A stretch of 64,000 nucleotides of DNA from Quillaja saponaria (taxonomy: Eukaryota > Streptophyta > Magnoliopsida > Fabales > Quillajaceae). The notes beneath the pieces were generated by a model, which saw only the letters and a list, made by a program, of their open reading frames with translations, made no database searches and was not told where the DNA came from. Positions 1 to 10,796 of the stretch are shown here, piece after piece (positions within the stretch are counted from its first letter, which is position 1; each line of letters starts with the position of its first letter). The position numbers were made by a program, and so were the translations under genes. The DNA lies in contig CM055617.1 of NCBI GenBank assembly GCA_029379385.1, positions 15,260,679-15,324,678 on the forward strand. Direction: 5' to 3'.

Positions 1-1290
1 CTACTACAATTATTTTGTCTATTCTCTTATTAATACATCTTACCGTTTGCACCATCCTTTTCTTTGGGGATATTTCTTGCATCTTCAACTTATTATTTTT
101 TCGCTTATACCCCCTGCTGCAGATTTTTATTTTTTGTTAGAGCAATAAATTTTACACTTTAATTCTTTTTTGTACTTACATGTTTCCATCATGTTATAAT
201 AGATACTAGCTTTTTCTTGACACGCGCATTGCACGTGAATTTTGTTTATAATATCCTATTAATATTAAAAAAAAATTAGGACAAAAAAAATACCAATACT
301 CAAAACAATCATAATCCTATTAATATTAAAATAGAGAATAATTAAAAATAAATAAATAAATAGTCTATTTGAAACAAAATAACAAGTAAAAAGAATTTAT
401 GTCGTAGTAAAAACTCATAAGGATATGTAAGAAAATAAAATTTATTCTACTAAATCACTTTTATATCATAAACAAATAAATAAATTTACAAAAAAAATTA
501 AATTCATAATATATATATATATATATATCTATAATTCTTAATTTGGGACATGAATTAAAAGTTATAATAATAATATTTATAACCATGAAAAGTATACTCT
601 TAATATTTTTTTTAATTCACAGTATTAAAAAAAATCATAAATTTGAGAAAAACTAAAAAATATTATAATTATTAGAAACCTATTAAACCAAAAAAAAAAA
701 AAATAGAGAAAATTCAATCTTAATTGCTATAGACATATAATTATTATAAAAAAATTTATATATTATTAAAAGTTAAAATAATAATATTATAATAATGAAA
801 ACATACTTAATTTTTCTTTAATTCATAGTAACTTACTAAAATTTTAATTCATAAATTTGAGAAGCACTTAAAAAATTATGATAATTAGGAATTTATTAAA
901 CAAAAAATTGAGAAAGTTAATCTTAATTACTATTGATATATAATTATTGAAAAAATTATATTTATTAAGTTTTAAAAAATTAATAAAAATAAAACTAATA
1001 GTCCTAAAATGATTACAATTATAATGATATTAAAATGGGGTACAATTTTATAAAAAAAAAAAAGAAGAAGTTTATTTGTAGTAAAATAACAACTAAAGAT
1101 AACTGTGTAATTATAAAAGCTTATAAGGGCATTTAAGGAAATCAAAAAATTCTTCCAATAAGTCACTTTTGCATATATAGTATAGATAGATAATATTAAT
1201 TTTGTATCTTATTTACTAATTCTTATTGAAAAACCTCTTTTATTTATTATAATTAAATACATCACCTTTGTTAATAGCTAATAAATATAC
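1..1290. other. AT-rich intergenic DNA with local tandem duplication
   Basis: No coding sequence is supported here. The stretch is very AT-rich with many A and T runs and a (TA)n tract at about 511-528. Two neighbouring segments, about 548-735 and 757-930, share the same order of words (an AAAAGTTA start, an ATAATAATATT block, a CATAAATTTGAGAA block, then a TTATTAAAC block). This suggests an old duplication of roughly 200 bp. The short open frame on the minus strand at 972-1166 is low complexity and is not a gene. Confidence 0.6.
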
Positions 1291-1294
1291 ATTC

Positions 1295-1545
1295 TAAGTT
1301 GTTGTCAGATTAAAAAATATATTTTTTTTTTTGACACGCTTTAGTTATTTCTTTGTCACATATGTTTAGTTAGCTTTTGGAATAAAAAAGAGCTATTTAA
1401 TTTTATACATATACTTTTAGAATATTAATTTTTAGAAAAATCTTTTTTTTTTTTTTTTTTTTTTTTTTTCTAACAAGATATCACACACACATATATAAAG
1501 GTATAATACAAATTGAACAAATATGAAATATAAAATTTAATTTTT
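1295..1545. repeat. Direct repeat copy 1 (~250 bp)
   Basis: This segment recurs at about 1885-2135 in the same orientation. Shared landmarks in order are AAGTTGTTGT, GACA-GCTTT, CACATATGTTTAGTTAGC, TTTTGGAA, AGCTATTTAATTT, CATATACTTTT, AACAAGATATC, a CA/TA-rich tract, and AAAGGTATAATA followed by a TTGAACAAATATGAAAT block. The copies differ by small indels, mainly in poly-T and CA tracts. The spacer is about 340 bp. Confidence 0.75.
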
Positions 1546-1884
1546 TACATTATGTGAACTCCCACATTACAAACTAAGGCTATAAGGCTTCATAATCCTT
1601 ATAAGTAAATGAGGCTCTCTTCTTGTTACCAATTGATTGGTTTTTAAGAGCTAGGCCCACGACTGATGGGTCGCCCACTACGCCCACACCGGATGATTGA
1701 TCGACTCACGACTGATGAGCTTCATCTCATGATTCCAGATCTACATGCACTTCAAGAAGACCTAATTACAACATATTGTCTACCCTACAATCTCTGATTG
1801 TGGTTTGTGGACATAAAGCCTTCACAAATCTACATGAAAATATTCTTCATCATAAGTGTTCAACTTTGACAAACCCAAAGGTGC

Positions 1885-2135
1885 TTGGCTAAGTTGTTGT
1901 TAGATAAAAATAAAAAATAAAAATTCTATTGACATGCTTTCATTATTTCTTTCTCACATATGTTTAGTTAGCTTTTGGAAAGAAAAAAAAAGCTATTTAA
2001 TTTCATGCATATACTTTTTAATTTTTTTTTTTTCCTTTTAACAAGATATCTCTCTCACACACACAAACATATATATATACATAAAGGTATAATATAAATT
2101 GAACAAATATGAAATGTAAAATATAGTTTTTACAT
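1885..2135. repeat. Direct repeat copy 2 (~250 bp)
   Basis: Second copy of the segment at 1295-1545, same orientation, directly upstream of the first recognisable MCTP coding remnant. It may be a local segmental duplication of sequence upstream of the MCTP locus, or two copies of a short mobile element. No terminal repeats or target-site duplication were recognised. Confidence 0.75.
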
Positions 2136-2229
2136 TATGTGATTTTATTTTCTTTCTTTCATGAGCTTCAAGAATTTATTTTGATGTAGATCAAGTTAGT
2201 GATGACAACATTGAAAATACACGTGCAAA

Positions 2230-3458
2230 GAAATATATTCAACTTAGGATTTAGATTCTTAGAGTCTTTGCGTATGAAAGCCAAGACTTGTTAATTACGG
2301 AAACTACTGACAACTCAAGAATTTTTATACAAGCTAATTTTGGGTCAACTTTGAGAAGCAAACTGGTAAAAACTGAGAAAAATGTGAACCCCAAATGGAA
2401 TGAAAATTTGTTTTTTTGTTGCAGCAGAACAAATTGATGACATTTGGTGTTGACTGTGGTGCATAAGACTCCAAATAATCATCAATGCTTGAGGACCTGT
2501 GATTTTTCTCTGAAGTGTGTGAGCACGAAACTAGATGGTGCACTACCAACTAGTAAATGTATGGTGCAATCTGAAGAGGTCCATAATCATGGAGGTTTCA
2601 ACAGGATTAAGGAGAGGTTAAAAGTAAACTTAAATGGGGGATTTCTTTGGATGGTGGGTATCATATTTTTTATGAAGATCCAGAGTACAGCAATGATGTC
2701 AGAGCCACAGCCAAAAAATTGTCAAAATCTCATATTAGGTTTTTCGAATTGGGAATCATGTGTGCTACTGGACTCGCAGCAATGAAGAAAGGGAAGAAGG
2801 AGAAAGAGGAGAATAATCGAACTGATGCCTACTGTGTGGTTAAGTATGGATCAAAGTGGATTCGGACAAAGACAATTGTTGATAGTTTTTCTCCAAAGAG
2901 GAATAAGCAATATAGTAGGGAAGTTTATGACATATATACTTCCATCAGAATCTTAGTATTGGATAATGCACACATACTAGGTGAACTTATAACTGAAAGT
3001 GGCACAGATGCAAAAATTGGGAAAGGGACAATTGACATATCCATACTTGAAGTTGGTAGGATTTACACTTACTCCTATTCACTTGTACAACTGTAACCTT
3101 TAGGTTTGAAATAGATGGGAGAAATTCAATTGGCTTTTAGGCTTAAACTTTCAATATCTAAATTTGATTGCTACACACATATGCATCTATTTTTTTTTTT
3201 CATAGCCTATTGAATCAAATTCATGCAAAGAATCTAAGGAAACATGATGTTATTCTTATCTCGAAGTGGTTTAAACAAGTTGAATCCCCAGGGGGAAGAA
3301 ATTGTGAATCATATGCTTGCAGTGAGAGGTAAATTATGGAGCATGCAAAAAGGAAGAACAACCTTTGATAGGATATCTATTTTTTAAAATGCTTTTGCTA
3401 CTACCCACAAATGGTTTGAGGAGTTATGTATTGGAAGGATTTTCAGAGAAAACTAATG
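2230..3458 (+). pseudogene. MCTP/FTIP-like multiple C2 domain protein pseudogene, 5' part
   Basis: Plant MCTP proteins (FTIP1/QUIRKY family) carry three or four C2 domains and a C-terminal phosphoribosyltransferase-C/transmembrane region, and act at ER-plasma membrane contacts and plasmodesmata. Remnants appear in family order. Around 2250-2470 there is a damaged C2 segment ending in a WNENLFF-like strand. At 2647-3096 is the best block, 149 codons, beginning MDGGYHIFYEDPEYSND and containing TDAYCVVKYGSKWIRTKTIVD, SPKRNKQYSREVYD and IGKGTIDISILEVGRIYTYS, typical of the last C2 domain. At about 3240-3420 is a piece matching the post-C2 region (EEIVNHMLAVRGKLWSMQKG, then KWFEEL). Stops and frameshifts separate the blocks, and coding stops where the Copia LTR begins. 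The rest of the gene is found at about 10915-11300. Family assignment is from motif recognition; decay is seen directly. Confidence 0.85.
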
Positions 3459-3463
3459 GTTCA

Positions 3464-3602
3464 TGTGAAGGTTTCAAAAGGTTCTAGAAGATTCTAAAAA
3501 TTTCTACAAGTTTCTAGGACATTCTAAAAGACTCTAGAAGGTTCTAGAAGGTTACATTTAGGAAAGTATGAAATACTCTAAAACCTTGTACATAGTTCTA
3601 GT
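3464..3602 (+). repeat. Copia 5' LTR, first part
   Basis: Matches the first ~125 bp of the 3' LTR at 10350 onward, including a GGAAAGTATG-AATACTCTA block and a CATAGTTCTAGT word, where a nested element interrupts it. It is rich in TTCTAGAAG-type words. The LTR resumes at 7284. Confidence 0.85.
3482..3494 (+). promoter_or_regulatory. Heat-shock-element-like motif in Copia 5' LTR
   Basis: The bases TTC-TA-GAA-GA-TTC match the three-unit heat shock element TTCnnGAAnnTTC exactly. A second TTCTAGAA core follows at 3542-3549 and degenerate units lie between. The arrangement resembles the heat-responsive LTR of Arabidopsis ONSEN (ATCOPIA78); heat response here is inferred, not shown. Confidence 0.65.
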
Positions 3603-6600
3603 TGTCACACCCTCACGGAGGCATGACTGGACGGAGGATTGGATAACCAAACCTTCGTAATCCTGACTTCAAAACAAAGAAACAAACACAACTCTTAACT
3701 AAACTAAAGAATAAAAGTAAATGGTATAAAACATAAGTTAACTATAAACACTAAAATAAATAACAATATACTGAAAAATTTGACAGAGGTTCCTACAATA
3801 TAGAACATGTCTTAAAATACAAACTTATAAACTCTTGTTCTTACACAACAACAACACAAAGAGAGCAAGGAGCTCCGCTCTGTCCATATAATAAACAAGA
3901 CAAATACTAGACTATTACATCATACCAAATTAGACACCTTACAATTTTAATGTGACTGCAAACTTTCATCATTGACTTCAAGTTTGAGATCCTAAAAAAT
4001 ATCTTGCTATACTTTCTTGGCAGGTCACGAGCTTGGTGACGCCATACACTAAACTCCTGTTACTAAAAGAATTTCACAAAGAAGGGGTGAGTCCTATAGA
4101 CTCTGAGTGGAAAACGTATCCAAAAGATACTAGCATCACTCAACACAAATATATAACATATATAATCAATTGATATTATTTAACAATGTTCATGTCTTAA
4201 TTCAGAATACCTATACTCATTTGTAATAATCATACTTTCACAACTCACATGATTCATAGGATAACAAATCAATCAGCGCAATCACAGTATACAAAACAAG
4301 CAAAAGAGCCTACTGAGTAACTCAGCCCTGCACAATAGTATCTCACCCTGCAGGGCATTTACACGCTAGTACAATAAGTTAATTCTCTATACACAATCCA
4401 TCCCACCAGGGACTGAGCACTCAATTTTTTTAAAACAATTGTCAAAATCAGAATATCTTATATCAAATTAAAATATCCTAGAAGCACCTAGATTTCAATT
4501 TCAGAATTAAAAGTCATTTTGGAGAAAAATTCCTTTCGTTAACCCTTATCAACAACAAATAATTTCAACCATTAAACATAATTCACATAACTCAATGAAA
4601 CACTACATATGCTTATTTTCTATATAACACATCAATTCAAATACACATACAATTACACATAATAATCTAGCAATCAAAAGGTAGTAGTTAACCACTCACT
4701 GTTTACCAATTTCATTCATCATTTACTATTATGTTCACGCGCGCTTGTTGATTTAACAACACTCTCTGTAACTGCAATTACATTTTTCAAGTATTATTTA
4801 GTTTATAAATTTATAAATTGTAATATTTTAACTATGAAATCTAGAGTTACTAGTTGTCACTCCTACATCTAAAATTAATAATGTTTAAAGCACACTGACT
4901 CTTAATTAAGTATGGTTCATAATATGCAAACTAATTTGCTCATTTTAAATGTCTAGCTTATTTTTTTTTTTATATTATATCAAGTCATCTTTTGTTGTAG
5001 AAGCAAGAAGGAACCTCAACTTAGTTGGTAATTATTTCAAGAAATATCGTTTCTAATAAAATCTTACTGAAGTACTATTATAAAATAAGATTGCATTCAT
5101 AATTTGACACTAAAAGCATCGATTTCTAATGTGAAATACCTATTAGAATATTTAAACTTTTATGGTAATAAATATCATTTTTTTATTTAAGTAAATTCTC
5201 AACTATGAGTTTGTTTAAGTGACTTAGTTACAAGTAATGATTTCTGAACCTTCTGCACTCATATTTTCATTTTGCAACTATATTATCACTTGTTGGAACT
5301 CAAAGACTTCTGAAACAAGTAGATTTTGAATAGACAATGAGATTCTGACTTTACATTCTTATTATTATTATTTTACTATACGAATCAATATTTAAGAATT
5401 TACCAAAAAACTAAGTTTCATCAAAGCTACGACTATTCATATAATCAGAAGATATTTATTTCAAAATTGTTATTAGGGCCTACTAAAAATCAATGGGATA
5501 TTGTGGTTTGAGTTCAGGATTCAAGTCTGATACAAATAGTTAAATTAGAATTTATTTATTATTATTATTTTGAAGTGGAATTTGATTCTCTGACCCTATT
5601 GGACTTAGAGATTCCTAAGGTTCGGCATCTAAACTGTTGAATCAACCAGCACCAAGGAATATGAGAGCTTAGATTGATGGATTCAAGTGTTCCTAAAATC
5701 TTTCTTATGCACTAGCTTGAGATGAATTTTGGTTACAGTTTGGAATTTTCAAGGAAGTAAATTCATTTGTATAGCAACTATCCTTCTATTTTTAGGAAAC
5801 CCAAACTTCTTCTTTGCATTGTTCATCTTTTGAAACTTAGACTTTCGGATCTAGCCACATACCAAGCCCAATGACTCCTTCTACAGATCCTTTACTTGTC
5901 AAGGGAGGCATGGTACTTAAGAAAACATTGCTATAAATGAGATGATTCTAGGCTTCAATTTCTTATAAAACTTCACAAACCAAAAATGCATCAAAATCTT
6001 TTAAAACTATTCATCATATTCAACAGATTGTAGAAAATGAAATAGACTTGAACCATCCAATATTTTAGACTATATGATTTTGCTCCTACGATTAGCTGGT
6101 CACTATATCATATTCGAAAACATTTACTCCATTGGAATGAGACAAAATACATTCATTATCAACTTAAATAAATCTAATTAGGATTAACTCATTATCAGTG
6201 GCTTCTTCTTCCTCCTTTTTATTGGTAATTCATGTAAACAAAATAAATAAACAACTAAATAGTTCCTACATACCCCGATAATCTTGCATCACTCAGTCAC
6301 ATTTGCAGTCCATAATTTTTCCTAGCAGCCCCAGAAAATACTGAGAGTGACTCGAGGGCCATCCATGGGAATCACACATTTCAAGCAAAACACATATCTC
6401 ATGTCACACTTGTTGGACCGATGTCTTGATGAACTCATTGGTAATTTGGGAAATTATAAGACTCAAACTAGAGAACATTCCTTGAAGCCCATAACTAAAG
6501 ATGAAGTGAGAAAATGGCCAAACTAGAGAACATTCCTTGAAGCCACCAAAGCTGATGAAGACTTGTACTAATGACACCAATGCCAAAAATGGCCTAACTG

Positions 6601-7278
6601 GTCTCCCTTTTAGTACCGAACATGAGTTAAAGTCACGGCCTTGATTGGTGCCAACATCATGGCGTAGAGGGACTGAAAGTGGGAGTGAATTCTGGATCCG
6701 GGTCATGATTTTATGACTGAATTCAGCTTTCTAAGTCGTTATTATTTAAGTATGCAGGTCACAGTGAATGAAATGAAGGAGAGTATGAGGGGCTGCTAGG
6801 CAACAACAAGAGGACTAAAGTCCACGACAAAAGCAAGAAAAAGAGGTGAGCTCTCAGATAGAGCTAGAGTTGCCAAGAGAAATGGAGAAACTTCAAGAAA
6901 AACAAGGGATAAGGCAGTGAAGGAAGAAAATAGAAAGGGAAAGGTACCAGCCACAAAGAAAAAGGCTTAATAACAAAATAATATATCATAATACACATGT
7001 GGTAAATTGTGGCTCTAATTTACCTATATATATATATATATACTCAATTATTGTTTTATAATTCATAACAAAATTTATTTACTAATACACTTTAAATGAA
7101 ATGAATTCCAAGTCCAAGTCAATTTATAATATAATAAAAATACATTTTCCAATTTTATACACATGTATATACTAGTATTTATTCACTTTAAACCTAATTT
7201 GCCTAAAATTTTATTCGCCTATTCACACAAGTTGCGTACAAACATTTTAAAACATACATTAAATTTTTGGGTATCACA
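3603..7278 (+). mobile_element. Long solo-LTR-like element, copy 1 (3.68 kb), inside Copia LTR
   Basis: The insert starts TGTCACACCCTC and ends GGTATCACA, flanked by the 5-bp target-site duplication CTAGT (3598-3602 and 7279-7283). The LTR sequence on either side rejoins correctly when compared with the 3' LTR. It has no convincing coding sequence; open frames such as 6404-6706 are short and unrelated to known proteins. A second, inverted copy of the same family lies at 30623-34213, confirming both ends. TG...CA termini, a 5-bp duplication and no interior suggest a solo LTR of a Gypsy (chromovirus-like) element; a non-coding LARD-type unit is the alternative. About 6780-6960 is purine-rich, followed by ~300 bp of AT-rich sequence. 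Confidence 0.85.
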
Positions 7279-7283
7279 CTAGT

Positions 7284-7610
7284 AGATCTAAATATTTCTA
7301 GAGGTTGTATATCTAGAGAAATTTTAGGAGAATTCTAGAAGACTAGTATTAACCGTTAAATATAATAAATCTCCACAATTGGTTAAGGAGGTGAAATAGT
7401 ATAAATAAGGGTTTAGGACTCATTTGTAAGCAAGCTATCAAAGCTAAAACTATAAGCCTCTTGTATCCATTTCCTACATTAATACAACTATTTTCTCCAA
7501 GTCTTTGAGTCCTTATACTTCTTCTTGTATAACAAAATTCTACCCTCAAATCAACTACCTAAATTAATCCAACCTCCTTTACAAAGCTAACCTCCTTCGA
7601 AAAGCTAACT
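7284..7610 (+). repeat. Copia 5' LTR, second part
   Basis: Continues the LTR after the nested insert and matches 10474-10789 closely. It includes a TATAAATA box at 7400-7407, AAGCCTCTTGTATCCATTTC, and a CTCCAAGTCTTTGAGT block. It ends one base before the primer-binding site, with CT in place of the canonical terminal CA. Confidence 0.85.
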
Positions 7611-7611
7611 G

Positions 7612-7623
7612 TGGTATCAGAGC
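7612..7623 (+). other. Copia primer-binding site
   Basis: TGGTATCAGAGC, one base after the 5' LTR, is complementary to the 3' end of plant initiator methionine tRNA, the usual primer for Copia elements. Confidence 0.9.
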
Positions 7624-7724
7624 TTTGTTCATTCAATACAAGGGTGAAGGCTCACTATATCCATGACTTCCTTATCTAGTCAATCCATACCTCTACCAAT
7701 TTTCCTTGTTGAAAATCATGATTA

Positions 7725-8620
7725 TTAGAGTATCAAAATGAAGACATATTTCATGCCTCAAGGCTTGTAGAATATTGTCCGTGATGGAATTAGTATTCCA
7801 CAAGATAGAAGAAATCTCACAATTGCTCAACAAGAGAAATTGAATAAGGATGAGCAAAAGGAAGCACATGCGCTCAATGTCATCCAACAACTTTGGTAGA
7901 AAATATATTTCCAAGAATAATTAGAGTTGCTATAGCTAAAGAAGCATGGGATATGTTACAAGAGGAATTTCAAGGTACTACTAAGGTATGTACAATTAAA
8001 CTACAATCTCTAAGGAGGGATTTTGAAAATCTTAAATGAAAAATTTTGAGACCTTGAAGGACTTTTATTCAAGAGTAAAAGAGATAGTTAATCAAATGAG
8101 AGCCTGTGGAGATGATATTTCCGATAAAAGAATAGCAGAAAAAAATATTAATTACTGTTACTAAGAAATTTAATCCTATTGTTGCCATAATAAAGGAAAC
8201 AAAAGATTTATCTACTTTATCAGTAACAGAATTAATAGGCTCTCTTGAAGTTTCTGAAAATAGGCTATGTAAGCGTATTGAAGAATCATTAGAAAGTGTC
8301 TTTCAATCTAAAACTAATATAAGGTCTCAAAAATCTAAATATAAAAGGAAGAGATTTATGAGAAAAATCAGAAGAAGGAAAATATAAAAATCAAATGAAA
8401 AGAAGTTAAAATATGCTTAATGTTGAATTTGTAAAATGACAAATCACATGGAGAAAAATTATTGGAACCGTGGGAAGCTGCAATGCCGACATTGCAAAAG
8501 ATTAGGCCATATTGAAAAAGATTGTTGTTCTAAAAACAATCATCATGCAAGCTACTCTGAAGATCAACTAGATGCAGAGCAAGAGCGTGGAGACGTAGAA
8601 AATGTATTCTATATATGTTA
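7725..8620 (+). pseudogene. Copia gag remnant with CCHC zinc knuckle
   Basis: Broken frames encode a UBN2-type Copia capsid: an RMKTYFMPQGLWNIV-like start near 7735 (with a stop in place of Trp), then TLKDFYSRVKEIVNQMRA and TLSVTELIGSLEVSE. A nucleocapsid zinc knuckle CRHCKRLGHIEKDC (C-x2-C-x4-H-x4-C) lies at 8484-8525. A preceding knuckle has lost its final cysteine. Several stops and frameshifts make it non-functional. Confidence 0.8.
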
Positions 8621-8639
8621 AGCCGCATCTAAGAAGAGT

Positions 8640-10255
8640 GATGCTACATGGTTTGTTGACAGTGCAAGTAACAATCACATGACACCAAACAAAAGTGTCT
8701 TCTCAGAGCTAGACACATCATACAGATGAATCATTAAAATGGGTGACAACCATTGCATTGATATAACTGGGAAAGACACAATTACTGTCGAGACTAAAAG
8801 AGGTACGAAGTTCATTAAAGATGTTCCCTTAGTTCTCAGTTTAGCACAAAATCTACTAAGTGTTGATCAGTTGATCGAACATGACCATATACTACACTTT
8901 GAAGGAGATACTTACACGATATATGATGAAATTGATAAAAGCCAAGAGATAGCCCGAGTAAAGATGAGGAGTAGAAATTTTCCACTCTAATGGATGTATG
9001 CTGCAAATACAGTCATGAAAGCTCAAATTTATGATTTGTGGCTATGGCATAGGAGATTTGGACATTTCAACTTTTCAAGGCTAAAGACTCTCAATCAAAA
9101 AAATATGATGCGAGATTTCCTAAGCATAAATGAAATTAAAGGAGTTTGTGAAGGTTGCATGATCTGGAAACAATGAAGGCAATGGAGGACCAAGAAACTG
9201 TTAGAGCTCTTGCATACAGATGTTTGTGGTCCTATGGGAACTCTTACCGACAGTAAAAACAAGTACTTCATTCTCTTCATCGATGACTATTATAGAATGA
9301 CAGGGGTCTACTTCTTGCAAGAAAGATAAGAAGTATTCAAAATATTTAGAAAATTCAAGAATCTTGTGGAGCAACAAAGTGGTCATAAAATCAAGATGCT
9401 AAGGAGTGATAGAGGTACCAAATATACCTCTAATGTATTCAACAAGTTTTGTGAAGATGAAGGATTTAAGCATCAACTAACAGTCGAGTATACAATGGAC
9501 CAAAACAGAGCTTCCAAAAGGAAAAATAGAACTGTAACGGAGATAGCGAGATCGATGATAGGTGATAAAGGTCTTCAAAAGAAGATTTGTCCTAAGCAGT
9601 ATATACTGCAGTCTATCTACTAAATAGATGTCCAACTAAAGCAGTGGAAAATAAAACACCAATTCAAGCTTAGAGCATTAAGAAGCCTTCAACAAAACAT
9701 CTTTGAGTCTTTGGCTGCATATGCTACATTCATATTTCTCATCAGAAAAGAAGCAAGCTTGATGACAAAAGTGAGAAAGGAATATTCTTGGGCTATATCA
9801 CTTAATCAAAAGGCTATAGAATCTACAATTTAAAAACAAAGAAGCTGGTAATCAACTGAGACGTAGAGTTTGACGAAAATACTTCATGGAACTAGGACGA
9901 AAAAAAAGTTGAGACAAAAAATATTTCAGAAACTATTCAACAACCACCTACTCAAATATAAGAAATAGCGGATGATGATGAAGCAATTACAACTTTTCCA
10001 AAGTCACCAAGATCTTCTTCTAAAGAAGGCCTCTAGCTCGGAATCACCTTCTAGGAGAATGAGACCAATTAATGAAATATATGAAACATGCAACTATACT
10101 ATCTTGGAGCCTGAAAGTTTTGAAGCAGAATCGAAGAAAGAAGAATGAATGCAAGCTATGAATGAAGAACTAAAAATAATTGACAAAAAAGAAACTTGGC
10201 AACTAGTAGATCCACCGAAAGAAAAAAAGATCATTGGAGTTTAGTGAGTTTACAA
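8640..10255 (+). pseudogene. Copia protease-integrase remnant with truncated RT
   Basis: Follows gag. The aspartic protease motif reads WFVDSASNNHMT at about 8650-8685; the usual D-S-G-A-S is altered by loss of Gly. The gag-pre-integrase region has LWHRRFGH and GVCEGC. The integrase core has HTDVCGPM (near 9212), DDYYRMTGVYFL (near 9280) and LRSDRGTKYTS (near 9400). Near 10141-10255 there is only the very start of the reverse transcriptase domain (NEELK..DKKETWQLVDPP). Internal stops occur throughout. Confidence 0.8.
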
Positions 10256-10373
10256 AACTTAACCTTCATGGTTCAATCCAACATAAGAGCAAAGTTTGTA
10301 TGACTATGAGAAATGCTTGGAAAGTCAGAGAAAGTATATTAAGGAGGTGTGTTAAAATTAATATACCTTCTCC

Positions 10374-10397
10374 TTCTAGAATGTTCTAAGAAGGTTC
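10374..10397 (+). promoter_or_regulatory. Heat-shock-element-like motif in Copia 3' LTR
   Basis: TTC (10374), GAA (10379) and TTC (10384) have perfect 5-bp spacing, giving a full three-unit element. It is followed by GAA at 10390 and TTC at 10395, slightly off register. It sits ~200 bp upstream of the LTR TATA box, as in heat-activated Copia LTRs. Confidence 0.65.
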
Positions 10398-10590
10398 CAT
10401 AAGGTTTTAGAAGACTCTAGAAGGTTTGGGAAAGTATGGAATACTCTAGAACCTTATACATAGTTCTAGTAAATATAGATATTTCTAGAGGTTGTATAAA
10501 TATCTAGATATTTTGTAGGAGAATTCTAGAAGACAATTATCAACCATTAGATGTAATAAATCTCCACCATTAGTTAAAGAGGTGGAGTAG

Positions 10591-10598
10591 TATAAATA
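10591..10598 (+). promoter_or_regulatory. LTR TATA box
   Basis: TATAAATA, conserved between the two LTRs (also at 7400-7407), followed by AGGGTTTAGGACTCATT. This is the probable core promoter of the Copia element. Confidence 0.6.
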
Positions 10599-10796
10599 AG
10601 GGTTTAGGACTCATTGGTAAGCTAAAACTACAAGCCTCTTGTATCCATTTCCTACATCAATACAACTATTTTCTCCAAGTCTTTGAGTGCTTATACTTCC
10701 TCTTGTGTACCTAAATTCTACCCCTAAATTAACTAACCAAATTAAAACAACCTCCTTCACAAAACTAACCTCCTTCAAAAAAACTAACAGTTCATG

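Larger units (their letters stand above)
3464..10789 (+). mobile_element. Copia LTR retrotransposon, degraded, with nested insert
   Basis: The element begins TGTGAAGG at 3464 and ends CTAACA at 10789, flanked by the 5-bp target-site duplication GTTCA (3459-3463 and 10790-10794). The 3' LTR is 440 bp (10350-10789); the 5' LTR is split by a 3.7-kb insertion. A primer-binding site (7612-7623) and purine tract (10341-10349) lie in the expected places. The interior on the plus strand has gag (UBN2-like), a CCHC knuckle, protease and integrase remnants in Copia order, all with stops. Reverse transcriptase is reduced to its first ~40 codons (about 10141-10255), after which the sequence runs within about 90 bp to the purine tract. 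RNase H and the catalytic RT are missing. It is therefore non-autonomous and inserted into the MCTP gene. Confidence 0.9.
10350..10789 (+). repeat. Copia 3' LTR (440 bp, intact length)
   Basis: Starts TGTTAAAATT directly after the purine tract AAGGAGGTG and ends AACTAACA before the GTTCA duplication. It contains heat-shock-type motifs near its start (10374-10397) and a TATAAATA box at 10591-10598. Confidence 0.9.

Noticed and set aside
6404..6706. 100-codon minus-strand frame as a gene
   Set aside because: Lies inside a solo LTR, has no recognisable family, and is not evidently conserved in the second copy.
7612..7623. tRNA-like sequence
   Set aside because: Only the 12-nt complement of the tRNA 3' end is present, as expected for a retrotransposon primer site; no cloverleaf.
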